This document shows, piece by piece, positions 33,804-43,319 of a DNA stretch of 64,000 bases. The notes below the pieces were generated by a model, which saw nothing but the letters and a program-made list of their open reading frames with translations, was not told the DNA's origin and made no database searches. Source of the DNA: an uncultured Lachnospiraceae bacterium. Its GTDB lineage: Bacteria > Bacillota > Clostridia > Lachnospirales > Lachnospiraceae. Numbering within the stretch: the first letter of the stretch is position 1; each line of letters opens with the position of its first letter. The stretch is taken from positions 104,095 to 168,094 of the forward strand of contig UQLY01000006.1 of the NCBI GenBank assembly GCA_900542015.1, written 5' to 3'. Both the position numbers and the translations under genes were made by a program.

Positions 33804-35027
33804 ATGAGTAGTGAAATGTTGACGTTGGAAAAATTTGAAGAGGCTTCGGAAAAAGTAAAGGAGGCGACTTTGCCTACGGAGCTGGTGTATAGCGAGTATC
33901 TGAGCAACCAGACCGGCAACAAAGTGTATTTAAAACCCGAAAACATGCAGTTTACGGGCGCTTATAAGGTCAGGGGCGCTTATTATAAGATGAGCACTTT
34001 AAGCGAAGAAGAGCGAAAGAAAGGCATTATTACCGCTTCGGCGGGCAATCATGCACAGGGCGTTGCCTACGCTGCGAAACGCTATGGCGCAAAGGCGGTA
34101 ATCGTCATGCCGACGACAACGCCGTTAATTAAAGTCAACCGTACGAAAGGGTACGGCGCGGAGGTTGTGCTTTACGGAAACGTCTATGACGAAGCGTGTG
34201 AAAAGGCGCTGGAGCTTGCAGAGGAACAGGGGTATACCTTTATCCATCCCTTTGATGATCCTGTGGTGGCTACCGGTCAGGGCAGCATCGCCATGGAAAT
34301 CGTCAAGGAACTTCCTCTGGTGGATTATATTCTGGTGCCCATCGGCGGCGGCGGACTCGCTACAGGAGTATCTACCCTTGCGAAGCTGTTGAATCCCAAG
34401 ATTAAGGTTATCGGCGTGGAGCCTGCGGGCGCTAACTGTTTACAGGAATCCCTGAAAGCGGGAAAGGTAGTGACGCTGCCAAACGTCAATACCATTGCCG
34501 ACGGTACGGCGGTAAAAACGCCGGGCGCGAATATTTTCCCGTATTTGCAGAAAAATCTGGACGACATCATTACCGTAGAGGACGAGGAGCTGGTTGTCGC
34601 TTTTCTCGATATGGTGGAAAATCACAAAATGATCGTGGAAAATTCCGGTCTGCTGACAGTGGCTGCATTAAAGCATTTGGACGTAAAAAACAAAAAGATT
34701 GTTTCAATTTTAAGCGGCGGCAATATGGACGTGATTACCATGTCCTCCGTCGTACAGCAGGGCTTGATTTTCAGAGACAGAATCTTTACGGTATCCGTAT
34801 TGCTGCCGGATAAGCCGGGCGAGCTTTGCAGGGTTTCCGGCATTATCGCCGAGGCAAGCGGCAACGTCATCAAGCTGGAGCATAACCAGTTTGTTTCCAC
34901 AAACAGAAACGCGGCGGTGGAGCTTCGGATTACCATGGAGGCGTTTGGCACGGAGCATAAAGAGGAGATTATGAAGGCGCTGGAGGAAAACGGCTATAAG
35001 CCGAAGTTAGTCAGGACGAATATCTGA
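33804..35027 (+). CDS. ilvA: Threonine ammonia-lyase with C-terminal ACT domain
   Basis: This PLP enzyme deaminates threonine to 2-oxobutanoate. From the ATG at 33804 it has 407 residues; a longer frame begins inside ftsY at 33765 but GAAGAAGG before 33804 decides the start. The PLP lysine is in MQFTGAYKVRGAYYKM, the Ser/Gly phosphate loop in PIGGGGLATGVSTLAK, and residues 330-407 form an ACT domain (FTVSVLLPDKPGELCRVSGI). The single-ACT form matches the TdcB/YgxD-like group; whether its role is catabolic or for isoleucine is open. It starts two bases after ftsY. Confidence 0.93.
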   Translation: MSSEMLTLEKFEEASEKVKEATLPTELVYSEYLSNQTGNKVYLKPENMQFTGAYKVRGAYYKMSTLSEEERKKGIITASAGNHAQGVAYAAKRYGAKAVIVMPTTTPLIKVNRTKGYGAEVVLYGNVYDEACEKALELAEEQGYTFIHPFDDPVVATGQGSIAMEIVKELPLVDYILVPIGGGGLATGVSTLAKLLNPKIKVIGVEPAGANCLQESLKAGKVVTLPNVNTIADGTAVKTPGANIFPYLQKNLDDIITVEDEELVVAFLDMVENHKMIVENSGLLTVAALKHLDVKNKKIVSILSGGNMDVITMSSVVQQGLIFRDRIFTVSVLLPDKPGELCRVSGIIAEASGNVIKLEHNQFVSTNRNAAVELRITMEAFGTEHKEEIMKALEENGYKPKLVRTNI

Positions 35028-35081
35028 CGGAGGCACGGATCTGATCAGCCGTCAAAATATAAAAGACTGAAAAATGTATGG

Positions 35082-35135
35082 ATTTCATAAAAATGGACAC
35101 CCTTTGTAAAAAAGGAGGTCCATTTTTTATGAAAT
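35082..35135 (+). promoter_or_regulatory. Hairpin enclosing the enolase ribosome site and start codon
   Basis: ATTTCATAAAAATGGAC (35082-35098) is the inverted repeat of 35118-35135 (one extra T in the right arm). The loop holds AAAGGAGG (35111-35118), and the right arm contains the eno ATG at 35129. The stem could hide or expose the translation start, or serve as a terminator (it contains TTTTTT). Confidence 0.6.
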
Positions 35136-36532
35136 CAATGATGAGAATTACAGGGGTGCGCGGCAGGGAAATCCTGGATTCCAGGGGAAATCCGACGGTG
35201 GAAGCGGAGGTTACCGTCACGGACACCATGACAGGACATTTTTACCGGGGAAGGGCGGCGGTGCCCAGCGGGGCAAGCACCGGGCAGTTTGAGGCGGTGG
35301 AGCTTCGGGACGGAGAAACCCGTTATATGGGACTGGGCGTCAGAAATGCGGTGGACAATATCGAAACGAAGATTGCCGACGCAATTATGAATATGAATGC
35401 GCTCAATCAGATTGAAATAGACCGGGTATTACAGCACATAGACGGAACGGATAACAAGGGAAATCTGGGAGCGAACGCCATGCTCGCGGTGTCTATGGCG
35501 GTGGCGAGAGCGGGAGCAGAGAGCCTGCACATTCCGTTGTACCAATATCTGGGCGGCGTGCATACCAGCCTTTTGCCTGTGCCGATGATGAATATTTTAA
35601 ACGGCGGAAAGCATGCGGATAACACGGTGGATTTTCAGGAATTTATGATTATGCCCGTCAAGGCGGAGGATTTCGGGGACTGCCTCAGAATATGCGCCGA
35701 GGTTTACCACAATTTGAAGCAGATCTGCAAGCAGAAGGGACTGGCGACAGGCGTCGGCGATGAAGGCGGATTCGCCCCCGATCTGCCCGATGCGGAAGCG
35801 GTGCTTTCTTTGATTGTGGACGCTATTCAGGCGGCGGGATATACGCCGGGCGAGGATATCAAGATTGCCTTGGATGTTGCTTCCAGCGAGTTGTATGACG
35901 AGTCCGACGGCATGTATCATTTTCCGGGAGAGACCGAGAGCCGGAGACGTAAAAACATTGCGGGATCAGGCGACGCGATTCCAAACGGCGCGTATGAGGC
36001 AGGCACGACCCAGGAAACGATCGCGGATACCGAAGAGGTCATCCGGGACGCCAACGAAATGATTTCGTATTATGAAGAGCTGATCGGAAAATATCCGATT
36101 ATTTCCATTGAGGACGGGCTTGCGGAGGACGATTGGGAAGGCTGGAAAGAAATGACCAGACGCCTCGGCGATAAAATACAGCTTGTGGGCGACGATTTGT
36201 TTGTGACCAATACAAAGCGTTTGGACGCGGGCATCAAATTAGGCGTCGCAAACGCGATTCTTGTCAAGGTAAATCAGATCGGTACGGTCAGCGAGGCAAT
36301 GGAAGCGATTGAAATGGCGCATAAAAACGGCTATAAAGCCGTGATCAGCCACCGGAGCGGCGAAACAGAAGACACCTTTATCGCAGACCTGGCGGTGGCG
36401 ACAAACGCGGGACAGATCAAAACGGGCGCGCCATGCCGGTCGGACCGTGTGGCAAAATACAACCAGCTATTACGCATTCAGGAAGAACTGGGAGAGGTAG
36501 CGGAGTATCGCAATCCCTTTCAGAAGCGCTAG
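35129..36532 (+). CDS. eno: Enolase with internal insertion
   Basis: Enolase converts 2-phosphoglycerate to phosphoenolpyruvate. From the ATG at 35129, ten bases after GGAGG, it has 467 residues, longer than the common 425-435. Conserved blocks are GREILDSRGNPTVEAEVTV, GDEGGFAPDL, SIEDGLAEDDWEGW, VGDDLFVTN and ISHRSGETEDTFIADLAV. The added residues lie at about 268-310 (starting ETESRRRKNIAG), between the HFPGE strand and the helix MISYYEEL. The active-site acids and Lys are present, so activity is expected. It is monocistronic, with a hairpin over its start. Confidence 0.94.
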   Translation: MKSMMRITGVRGREILDSRGNPTVEAEVTVTDTMTGHFYRGRAAVPSGASTGQFEAVELRDGETRYMGLGVRNAVDNIETKIADAIMNMNALNQIEIDRVLQHIDGTDNKGNLGANAMLAVSMAVARAGAESLHIPLYQYLGGVHTSLLPVPMMNILNGGKHADNTVDFQEFMIMPVKAEDFGDCLRICAEVYHNLKQICKQKGLATGVGDEGGFAPDLPDAEAVLSLIVDAIQAAGYTPGEDIKIALDVASSELYDESDGMYHFPGETESRRRKNIAGSGDAIPNGAYEAGTTQETIADTEEVIRDANEMISYYEELIGKYPIISIEDGLAEDDWEGWKEMTRRLGDKIQLVGDDLFVTNTKRLDAGIKLGVANAILVKVNQIGTVSEAMEAIEMAHKNGYKAVISHRSGETEDTFIADLAVATNAGQIKTGAPCRSDRVAKYNQLLRIQEELGEVAEYRNPFQKR

Positions 36533-36589
36533 AAGGCGAAATCGAAAATACAAAAGAACCGCTCTGGCTTGGATGGTAAAATAAAAGTC

Positions 36590-37135
36590 TTACATTCTGA
36601 CCATGGAAATAAAATATCCCGCGACTTCTTCCGGCGTGTGCTCCATTTTTTCAGAGATCCACCACCTGACCGTTTCGGCAAAGCTTCCCGACAGATAGTA
36701 CAGTTGAAAGGGGACGGGCGCTTCGGAATGAAGGATGCCGGGATATTTTTGAAACATTTCGGAGAGGTATTTTTTGAAATAATCCATAAACAATTCTCCG
36801 CTTTCGCAGGAAAGAATGCCTGTGATATCCGTTCGGCTGTCTTGCAGGTGGTATAAAATATGGGTAAGCCTGGCTTTTAAGCCGGAATGATTTCCCGAGA
36901 AATCATGCGTTTTTTCACAACTCAGTTCTTCAGAAAAAACATGAGTAAAAATATCCGTACACATTGCTTCCAATAAAGCGTCCTTTGTGTCGAAATGCGC
37001 GTAAAAGGTTGTCCGTCCGATGTCAGCCTGATCGATGATGTCCTGAACGGTAATATGGTTATATTTCTTCTTTTCTAACAGGGCGCTTAACGCCTTGAAA
37101 ATGGCTTCTCTTGTTTTTTTCTGCCGTCTGTCCAT
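36590..37135 (-). CDS. TetR/AcrR-family regulator
   Basis: 181 residues from the ATG at 37135, which follows CGGGAGG; the frame extends further upstream without a site. The HTH is at residues 8-55 (KKTREAIFKALSALLEKKKY then ADIGRTTFYAHFDTKDALLE). The ligand domain contains Cys and His residues but no known motif. It is divergent from the broken P-type ATPase gene; such pairs often regulate each other, so it may be the former metal-dependent or stress regulator of that pump. Confidence 0.9.
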   Translation of the reverse strand: MDRRQKKTREAIFKALSALLEKKKYNHITVQDIIDQADIGRTTFYAHFDTKDALLEAMCTDIFTHVFSEELSCEKTHDFSGNHSGLKARLTHILYHLQDSRTDITGILSCESGELFMDYFKKYLSEMFQKYPGILHSEAPVPFQLYYLSGSFAETVRWWISEKMEHTPEEVAGYFISMVRM

Positions 37136-37302
37136 AAAAACCTCCCGTACAAATAAAGTAAAATGTTCGCTAACCGATAAAAGCCGTCTTTTGTTTCTTG
37201 CTATCGAAAACATACGTCTTTATAATAAATTCATAATAAAACCGTACAAAGTGTTCGTTTATGAATATATTGTATCATATCGGAATAAGGAGGACAAACA
37301 GG

Positions 37303-38981
37303 ATGTTAAAAAAGATCAGCGATTTTTTGGCGGGCGTACCAATGACGGTCATAGGCGGCGTCTTTTTGATCATCAGCTTTACGCTTTCGAGGATGGGGAT
37401 TGACCTGTCGGCAGATCCCGCGTGGATCACGGTAATCATCTGCGGGATACCGCTTTTATATCTGGCGCTATGGAGAATCATTTACAATCCGGGTATCAGC
37501 AAGATTTCTTCGGCGCTGCTCATTGTTGTGGCAATGTTTGCCGCCATTGCAATCGGAGATTTATTTGCAGCCGGCGAGGTCGCTTTTATTATGGCGCTTG
37601 GCGCGATTTTGGAGGATATGACGACAAACCGTGCGAAAAAGGGATTAAAACAGCTTATGGAGCTGACGCCTTCTAAGGGCAGAAGAATTGTAAACGGCAA
37701 AGAGGAAATGATAGCTGCAGAGAAAATTGAAAAAAACGATATACTGCGGATTTTTCCCGGAGAAGCGGTTCCTGTAGACGGCGTACTGATCAAGGGCGCC
37801 ACTTCGGTGGATCAATCCATTATGACGGGAGAATCGCTGCCGGTGGACAAGGAAGCCGGAGACGAGGTTTATTGCGGAACGATCAATTGCTTTGGGGCGA
37901 TTGATATCCGGGCGACAAAGGTCGGTAAAGACAGCTCTCTGCAAAAAATGATTCAATTGGTGCGGGAAGCGGAGGATAAAAAAGCGCCTATGGCAAGGAT
38001 TGCGGACCGTGCTGCAAGCTGGCTGGTACCTCTTGCCGTGTTGATCGCGGTCGCCGCGGGATGTGTTACCGGGGATATTGTCCGCGCCGTTACCGTGCTG
38101 GTTGTGTTTTGTCCCTGCGCGTTGGTGCTCGCAACGCCTACCGCGATTATGGCTGCGATCGGTCAGGCGACAAAGCACGGCGTGATTATTAAGTCGGGCG
38201 AGGCGCTGGAGAATATGGGGCGCGTGCGTACCATCGCCTTTGACAAGACCGGTACGCTGACCTATGGCAAATTAGAAGTTTGCGACAGGATTCCCTTTGA
38301 CGGGAAGATCAGCCGGGACGAATTGCTTTCCCTTGCGGCTTGCGCCGAGGCAAAGAGCGAACATCCTTTGGGGAAAGCGATCGTCGCGTACGCCAAAGAA
38401 GAAGGCGTCGCTTTTGCGGACTCCGATTCCTTTCGGATGGCAATGGGAAAAGGCGTTTACGCCGAGACGGGTGAACAAAAAATATTTTGCGGAAATGAAA
38501 ATTTCCTGGAAGAAAACGGCGTTGCCGTAGACGGCGGGGACCGCGCCGAATTGGAGAGACTGCGCGCCCAGGGGAAAGCTACCGTCCTTGTAGCCGTGCC
38601 GGACAGGTGTCTTGGCGTGATTGTCTTGTCCGATGTGATTCGTCCAAAAGCAAAGGAGACGGTGCAAACGACGCGCCCGCTTTAAAGACCGCAAACGTCG
38701 GCGTGGCAATGGGAAGCATGGGCAGCGATATTGCCGTGGAAGCGGCGGATATTGCCCTGATGAGCGACGATATTTCAAAAATTCCGTACTTAAAAAGACT
38801 TTCCGACGCTACCGTCAATACGATTAAATTCAGTATCGGGCTTTCCATGTGTATCAATGCGGCGGCTGTCACATGCTCCGTATTGGGAATCCTGAATCCT
38901 ACGACCGGCGCTTTGGTGCACAACGCCGGTTCGGTGTTTGTCGTGATGATAGCCGCGTTGCTTTACGAAAGAAAATTCTGA
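37303..38981 (+). pseudogene. Heavy-metal P-type ATPase (P1B), broken by internal deletion
   Basis: From the ATG at 37303 (after AAGGAGG) the frame encodes a P1B ATPase without N-terminal metal-binding domain: MTGESLPVDKEAGDEV (actuator TGES), VFCPCALVLATPTAIM (CPC metal-binding helix), AFDKTGTLTYGKLEV (phosphorylation Asp) and KSEHPLGKAIVAYA (HP motif). At 38655 the frame changes: AKETV runs out of frame and stops at 38685, while GDGANDAPALKTANVGVAMG and the last two helices continue in another frame to 38981. About 60 residues including the TGD motif are absent. Zn2+, Cd2+ or Co2+ export is the family role; this copy cannot make an intact pump. Confidence 0.88.
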
Positions 38982-39144
38982 CGGCATGTTTCGACGGTGT
39001 TGACTTTTTAAGAAAATAGTGTTACATATTGTAATACTGCGATGTCGTTATTTTGCCTTAATCCTTTACCGTAATCTTTTGCGGGAAAGGAACGAAGGCA
39101 AAAGCTTTCGGAAAAGAAACGGCAGCGGTTACAGAGGGTAAAAA

Positions 39145-40686
39145 ATGGATGCGGAACAGAAAGTAACGGTAAAAAACAGCATAGGAAGATTGGTTTTTGC
39201 AGGGGTATCCGTATTGCTGCAGGTGGGATGGATTTTATTTGCGCTCTTTGCGCTGAACGGATACTTTGCCTGGATAGAGGTGGCAACCCGTGTGATTGCC
39301 GTATTGCTGGCGCTGCGTATTTACGGGATGCACACCAATGCGGCGTTAAAGATGCCGTGGATTATTTTGATCCTGACGGTTCCGGTTCTGGGAGTCAGCC
39401 TGTATCTGATGATGGGCAAATCGGATCTGACCAAAAAGAAACGGCAGCAGTTTGAAAAAATCCAGGACAGTCTTTCGGGAAAGCTGGTACAGGATACAGA
39501 GGTTGCAAGGCGGCTGGAAAAACAGGATCTGGCGATTGCGAACCAGTCCCGCTATATTCAAAATTATGGGAAATATCCCGTTTACCAGAATACGGACATT
39601 ATTTTTTTCGACGAAGCGGCGGACGGGCTGGAAGCGCAGAAGGAAGCGATCCGCGGTGCGAAGAGCTTCATATTTATGGAATATCATGCCATTGAGGACG
39701 CCGAGTCCTTCGGGGCTGTCAGGGATCTACTTGCCGAAAAGGTAAAGGAAGGCGTAGAGGTCCGTATCTTTTACGACGATGTGGGCAGTATAGGATTTAT
39801 CAACAGGGATTTTATCGGACGGATGGAAAAACTCGGTATTCAGTGCCGCGTGTTCAATCCCGTGCATCCGGTTCTAAATATGTTTATGAACAACAGGGAT
39901 CACAGGAAAATCACGGTGATAGACGGAGAGACCGGCTTTACCGGAGGCTACAATCTGGCGGATGAGTATTTTAATCTGACGCATCCTTACGGCTATTGGA
40001 AGGATACGGGCGTGCAGATAAAGGGCGACGCGGTAAGAAGCCTGACCGTTATGTTTTTTGAAATGTGGAACGTCATCAAAAAGACCGACGACGACTACGA
40101 CAGATATCTGCCAAAAATCTCATATCAGGCGGTAGAATCCGGATATGTGCAGCCCTATGCGGATTCTCCTCTGGACGAAGAGCATGTAGGGGAAAATGTC
40201 TATCTGAATTTGATTAAAAACGCAAAGAGATATATTTATTTTATGACTCCGTATCTGATTATTACGGATGAAATGAACCGGGAACTGGGGCTTGCGGCAA
40301 AGCGCGGCGTGGACGTGCGGATTGTGACGCCGGGAATCCCGGATAAAAAGCTGGTTTACCGGATTACCCGTTCTTATTATGCGGGACTGGTCAGACGCGG
40401 CGTCCGGATCTATGAATATACGCCCGGCTTTTGCCATGGGAAACAATGCGTATGCGACGATGAGGCGGCGACGGTGGGAACGATCAATCTGGATTATCGC
40501 AGCCTTTATTTTCATTTTGAAAACGGGGTATATTTCTATGACTGCCGCGCCGTAAAAGAAGTAAAAAAAGATTTTGACCGGGTATTGCCGGTTTGCAGCG
40601 AAGTGACGGAAAAGTATCGTACGGGAAGATCCGCCATGCTGCGGATAGGACAGTGCATCTTGAGGCTGTTTGCTCCGCTGCTGTAA
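39145..40686 (+). CDS. cls: Cardiolipin synthase (phospholipase D type)
   Basis: The enzyme joins two phosphatidylglycerols to cardiolipin. The 513 residues have two N-terminal membrane helices, a short linker and two PLD domains with HKD motifs: NNRDHRKITVIDGETGFTGG near residue 250 and CHGKQCVCDDEAATVGTINL near residue 430. Both His-x-Lys sets are complete. It stands 160 bases after the ATPase remnant and before a MATE gene. A pgsA gene for the substrate is also in the window, far to the right. Confidence 0.94.
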   Translation: MDAEQKVTVKNSIGRLVFAGVSVLLQVGWILFALFALNGYFAWIEVATRVIAVLLALRIYGMHTNAALKMPWIILILTVPVLGVSLYLMMGKSDLTKKKRQQFEKIQDSLSGKLVQDTEVARRLEKQDLAIANQSRYIQNYGKYPVYQNTDIIFFDEAADGLEAQKEAIRGAKSFIFMEYHAIEDAESFGAVRDLLAEKVKEGVEVRIFYDDVGSIGFINRDFIGRMEKLGIQCRVFNPVHPVLNMFMNNRDHRKITVIDGETGFTGGYNLADEYFNLTHPYGYWKDTGVQIKGDAVRSLTVMFFEMWNVIKKTDDDYDRYLPKISYQAVESGYVQPYADSPLDEEHVGENVYLNLIKNAKRYIYFMTPYLIITDEMNRELGLAAKRGVDVRIVTPGIPDKKLVYRITRSYYAGLVRRGVRIYEYTPGFCHGKQCVCDDEAATVGTINLDYRSLYFHFENGVYFYDCRAVKEVKKDFDRVLPVCSEVTEKYRTGRSAMLRIGQCILRLFAPLL

Positions 40687-40713
40687 AATGCGGCATACGG
40701 ATAAGGAGCAAAT

Positions 40714-42057
40714 ATGTTATCGAAAAAAGAGTTTTATAAAATGGTTATTTCCATGGTCATTCCCATAGCGTTGCAGAATTTGATCAACGTGGGTGTGCAG
40801 GCGGCTGACGTGCTGATGCTCGGAAAGGTGTCGGAAACCGTCCTGTCGGCGTCGTCCCTGGGCGGTCAGATTTCCTATATTATGACCCTGATTTTCTTTG
40901 GCATCACATCGGGCGCGACGGTGCTGACGGCTCAGTATTGGGGCAAGCAGGACGTTACAGCCATTGAGAAAATTTTGGGAATCGCCTTAAAGGCGGCGAT
41001 TGTTGTCAGCGTGGTATTTGTGATCGCGGCAATCACGGTGCCGGAATATCTGATGCGGATCTATACCTCGGAGCCGGACGTTATGGCTGAAGGCGTGAAA
41101 TATCTGCGGATCGTCTGCATATCCTATGTACTGATGGCAATCAGCATGGTCTATTTAAACGTCATGAAGAGCATGGAACGGGTCGTCATTGCCACCGTGT
41201 GCTACGGTATTTCTTTTCTGACAAATGTATTGATCAACGCACTGTTGATCTTCGGCATCGGTCCTTTTCCCCAAATGGGCATTATGGGCGCCGCCATCGG
41301 AACCGTGTGCGCCAGGGCGGTAGAAGTGCTGATTATTTGTATTTATGCGGCGGGGAAAGAAGTGCCTATCCGCTTTCGGTGGCGTTATTTCCTTCACATG
41401 GATAAGATTTTGCTGAAGGATTTTATCGTATTTTCCATGCCCGTAGTGCTGAACGAACTGATGTGGGGGCTGGGGACTTCCATGAATACGGCGATTATGG
41501 GGCATCTTGGAAAATCGGTAGTGGCTGCCAATTCCGTAGCGCAGGTTGTCAGACAGCTCGTTACGGTCGTAAGCTTCGGCATCGCGTCCGTTGCGGCGAT
41601 CGTCATAGGCAAAACGATCGGGCAGGGAGAAATGAAGGCGGCGAAGGTATACGGAGGCTATTTGATCAGGCTGACTGTCGCGGTAAGCCTGGTGGGAGCC
41701 GGAATCGTGCTTTTGCTGCGCCCGGTTTTAATCAGTCAGATGGAACTGACAAAACAGGCGCAGGGCTATCTTTCCATGATGATGTACGTTATGAGCTATT
41801 TCGTCATCTGCCAGGGATATAATACGACGATGATCGTAGGAATTTTCAGAGGCGGAGGAGATACCAAATTCGGGCTGATCATGGACGTGAGCACCATGTG
41901 GGGATGTTCAATTATTATCGGCGCCCTCGCAGCCTTTGTATGGAAACTGCCGATTACCATCGTATATATGATCTTATTAAGCGACGAGGTAATTAAAATC
42001 CCTCTGTCCACATGGCGCTATAAACAGGGAAAATGGTTAAGGAACGTAACCCGGTAA
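40714..42057 (+). CDS. MATE-family efflux transporter
   Basis: 447 residues with twelve predicted helices in two homologous halves. The N-terminal VIPIALQNLINVGVQAADVL and the middle VFSMPVVLNELMWGLGTSMN are the duplicated MATE blocks. Substrate cannot be told. It follows cls by 27 bases and shares only partial likeness with the MATE domain of the kinase fusion at 22936, belonging to a different subgroup. GGAGC lies before the ATG. Confidence 0.93.
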   Translation: MLSKKEFYKMVISMVIPIALQNLINVGVQAADVLMLGKVSETVLSASSLGGQISYIMTLIFFGITSGATVLTAQYWGKQDVTAIEKILGIALKAAIVVSVVFVIAAITVPEYLMRIYTSEPDVMAEGVKYLRIVCISYVLMAISMVYLNVMKSMERVVIATVCYGISFLTNVLINALLIFGIGPFPQMGIMGAAIGTVCARAVEVLIICIYAAGKEVPIRFRWRYFLHMDKILLKDFIVFSMPVVLNELMWGLGTSMNTAIMGHLGKSVVAANSVAQVVRQLVTVVSFGIASVAAIVIGKTIGQGEMKAAKVYGGYLIRLTVAVSLVGAGIVLLLRPVLISQMELTKQAQGYLSMMMYVMSYFVICQGYNTTMIVGIFRGGGDTKFGLIMDVSTMWGCSIIIGALAAFVWKLPITIVYMILLSDEVIKIPLSTWRYKQGKWLRNVTR

Positions 42058-42080
42058 AGGAAATATTTTGAGAAATGGTG

Positions 42081-42109
42081 TTGACAAACAGGATGGGATA
42101 TCATATACT
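42081..42109 (+). promoter_or_regulatory. Promoter of the FeoB-associated peptide gene
   Basis: TTGACA (42081-42086), a 17-base spacer and TATACT (42104-42109). Just downstream, AATGAAA-GCCAT-TCTCATT (42120-42138) is an imperfect inverted repeat that could be a metal-regulator site, for example for a Fur-type protein. Confidence 0.8.
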
Positions 42110-42158
42110 ATAGAAAAGTAAATGAAAGCCATTCTCATTTAAAAAGGGGTGAAACGAT

Positions 42159-42299
42159 ATGGGAACTGTTGTAGTAGGAGCCATATTGGTTTTGGTTGTC
42201 GCCGCTGTGATAAGCAGTATGGTGCGCGACAAGAAATCAGGTAAGTCATTACAGTGCGGGTGCGATTGTAAAAATTGCAGTCATCACTGTGGACAATAA
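42159..42299 (+). CDS. FeoB-associated Cys-rich membrane protein
   Basis: 46 residues: a single N-terminal membrane helix (VVVGAILVLVVAAVISSMV), a short basic stretch, and a cysteine-rich end CGCDCKNCSHHCGQ. This is the pattern of the FeoB-associated Cys-rich peptides, which normally follow feoB in ferrous-iron uptake operons. Here no feoA or feoB is near; the gene has its own promoter and terminator. AAAGGGGTGAAACGAT supplies the ribosome site. Possible role: handling or delivery of Fe2+ at the membrane. Confidence 0.85.
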   Translation: MGTVVVGAILVLVVAAVISSMVRDKKSGKSLQCGCDCKNCSHHCGQ

Positions 42300-42318
42300 A
42301 TTGAATGCCATAATCCAT

Positions 42319-42364
42319 GAAAAAAACCGCTGCGGGGAAGAGATTGCTCCGCAGCGGTTTTTTC
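42319..42364 (+). terminator. Strong intrinsic terminator
   Basis: AACCGCTGCGG and CCGCAGCGGTT form a perfect 11-base-pair stem extended by A/T pairs, followed by TTTTTT. It closes the Cys-rich peptide gene. Confidence 0.92.
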
Positions 42365-42424
42365 ATTGACATTTTTCGACTTTCGGGGTATGCTTTTCTG
42401 AAAAATAAAAGACAGAGGCATGTT

Positions 42425-43300
42425 ATGAAAAAAGAATACGGGCTTGCGATGACGGCGGTAATTATGTGGGCTACTTTATCGCCGGTAACCAAAATGGTAT
42501 TAGAGGTACTTCCCAATATGGAAGTGTTGTGTATCGGCAGCCTTGTGGCGTTTTTATTTCTGCTGGGGCTGAATCTGGTCAGGGGAGCGCTTAAAGGGCT
42601 GAAGGAGTGGAAGGCAAAGGATTACGGGACGGTGTGTCTGCTTGGCTTTGTGGGGCTGTTTTTGTATTCGGCGCTGTATTATTACGGCATTTCCGTGATG
42701 CCCGCCCAGGACGCCTGCATTATCAATTATCTCTGGCCGCTGATGATCGTTATTTTTTCAATATTTGTGTTAAAGGAGAAAATGACGTTCAGAAAGGGCG
42801 TGGCGATTGTCCTTTCTTTTCTGGGCGTGGCGCTGGTGGCAACCAAAGGCGATCTGATCGGAACGGATACGGCGAACCTGAAGGGGATTTTGAGCTGTGT
42901 CTTAGCCGCCGTCTGTTACGGTGCGTTTTCCGTCTATAACAAAAAGAAAGCCTATGACCAGAACCTAAGCATGATGTTCTTTTTCTTAGTCAGCGCCGTT
43001 TGCGCCGGCGTATTGTCCCTCGCTACAGAGGAAGCGGCGGCAATCGGACCCGGACAGTTTGCGGGAATCCTCTGGATCGGTATTTTTGTCAATGCGATCG
43101 GCTATTTAAGCTGGTGCCTCGCCCTAAACGGAGGGGAGACGGCGAAAATATCCAACCTTGCTTATCTGACGCCGTTTCTTGCCATGCTGTTGTCCCATTT
43201 TTTACTGGGAGAGGCGTTAAATTTGTGGTCCCTTTCCGGGCTTGTGCTGATCATCGGAGGTATTTTTGTACAGATGGCGCCGGCGAAAAAGAAAGTATGA
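42425..43300 (+). CDS. DMT-superfamily (EamA) transporter
   Basis: 291 residues from the ATG at 42425 (MKKEYGLAMTAVIMWATLSP); a longer frame runs back through the terminator and is not used. Two EamA repeats give ten helices; QDACIINYLWPLMIVIFSIF is the conserved part of the first repeat, and GETAKISNLAYLTPFLAMLL of the second. Family members export amino acids, nucleobases or drugs; the substrate is unknown. Next gene begins 20 bases after it. Confidence 0.92.
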   Translation: MKKEYGLAMTAVIMWATLSPVTKMVLEVLPNMEVLCIGSLVAFLFLLGLNLVRGALKGLKEWKAKDYGTVCLLGFVGLFLYSALYYYGISVMPAQDACIINYLWPLMIVIFSIFVLKEKMTFRKGVAIVLSFLGVALVATKGDLIGTDTANLKGILSCVLAAVCYGAFSVYNKKKAYDQNLSMMFFFLVSAVCAGVLSLATEEAAAIGPGQFAGILWIGIFVNAIGYLSWCLALNGGETAKISNLAYLTPFLAMLLSHFLLGEALNLWSLSGLVLIIGGIFVQMAPAKKKV

Positions 43301-43319
43301 ACAAACATGGAGAACAATC

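Noticed and set aside
28534..35027. Possible defence island reading of rnc-smc-ftsY with nuclease and ATPase
   Set aside because: These are the ordinary RNase III, condensin SMC and SRP-receptor genes in standard Firmicutes order.
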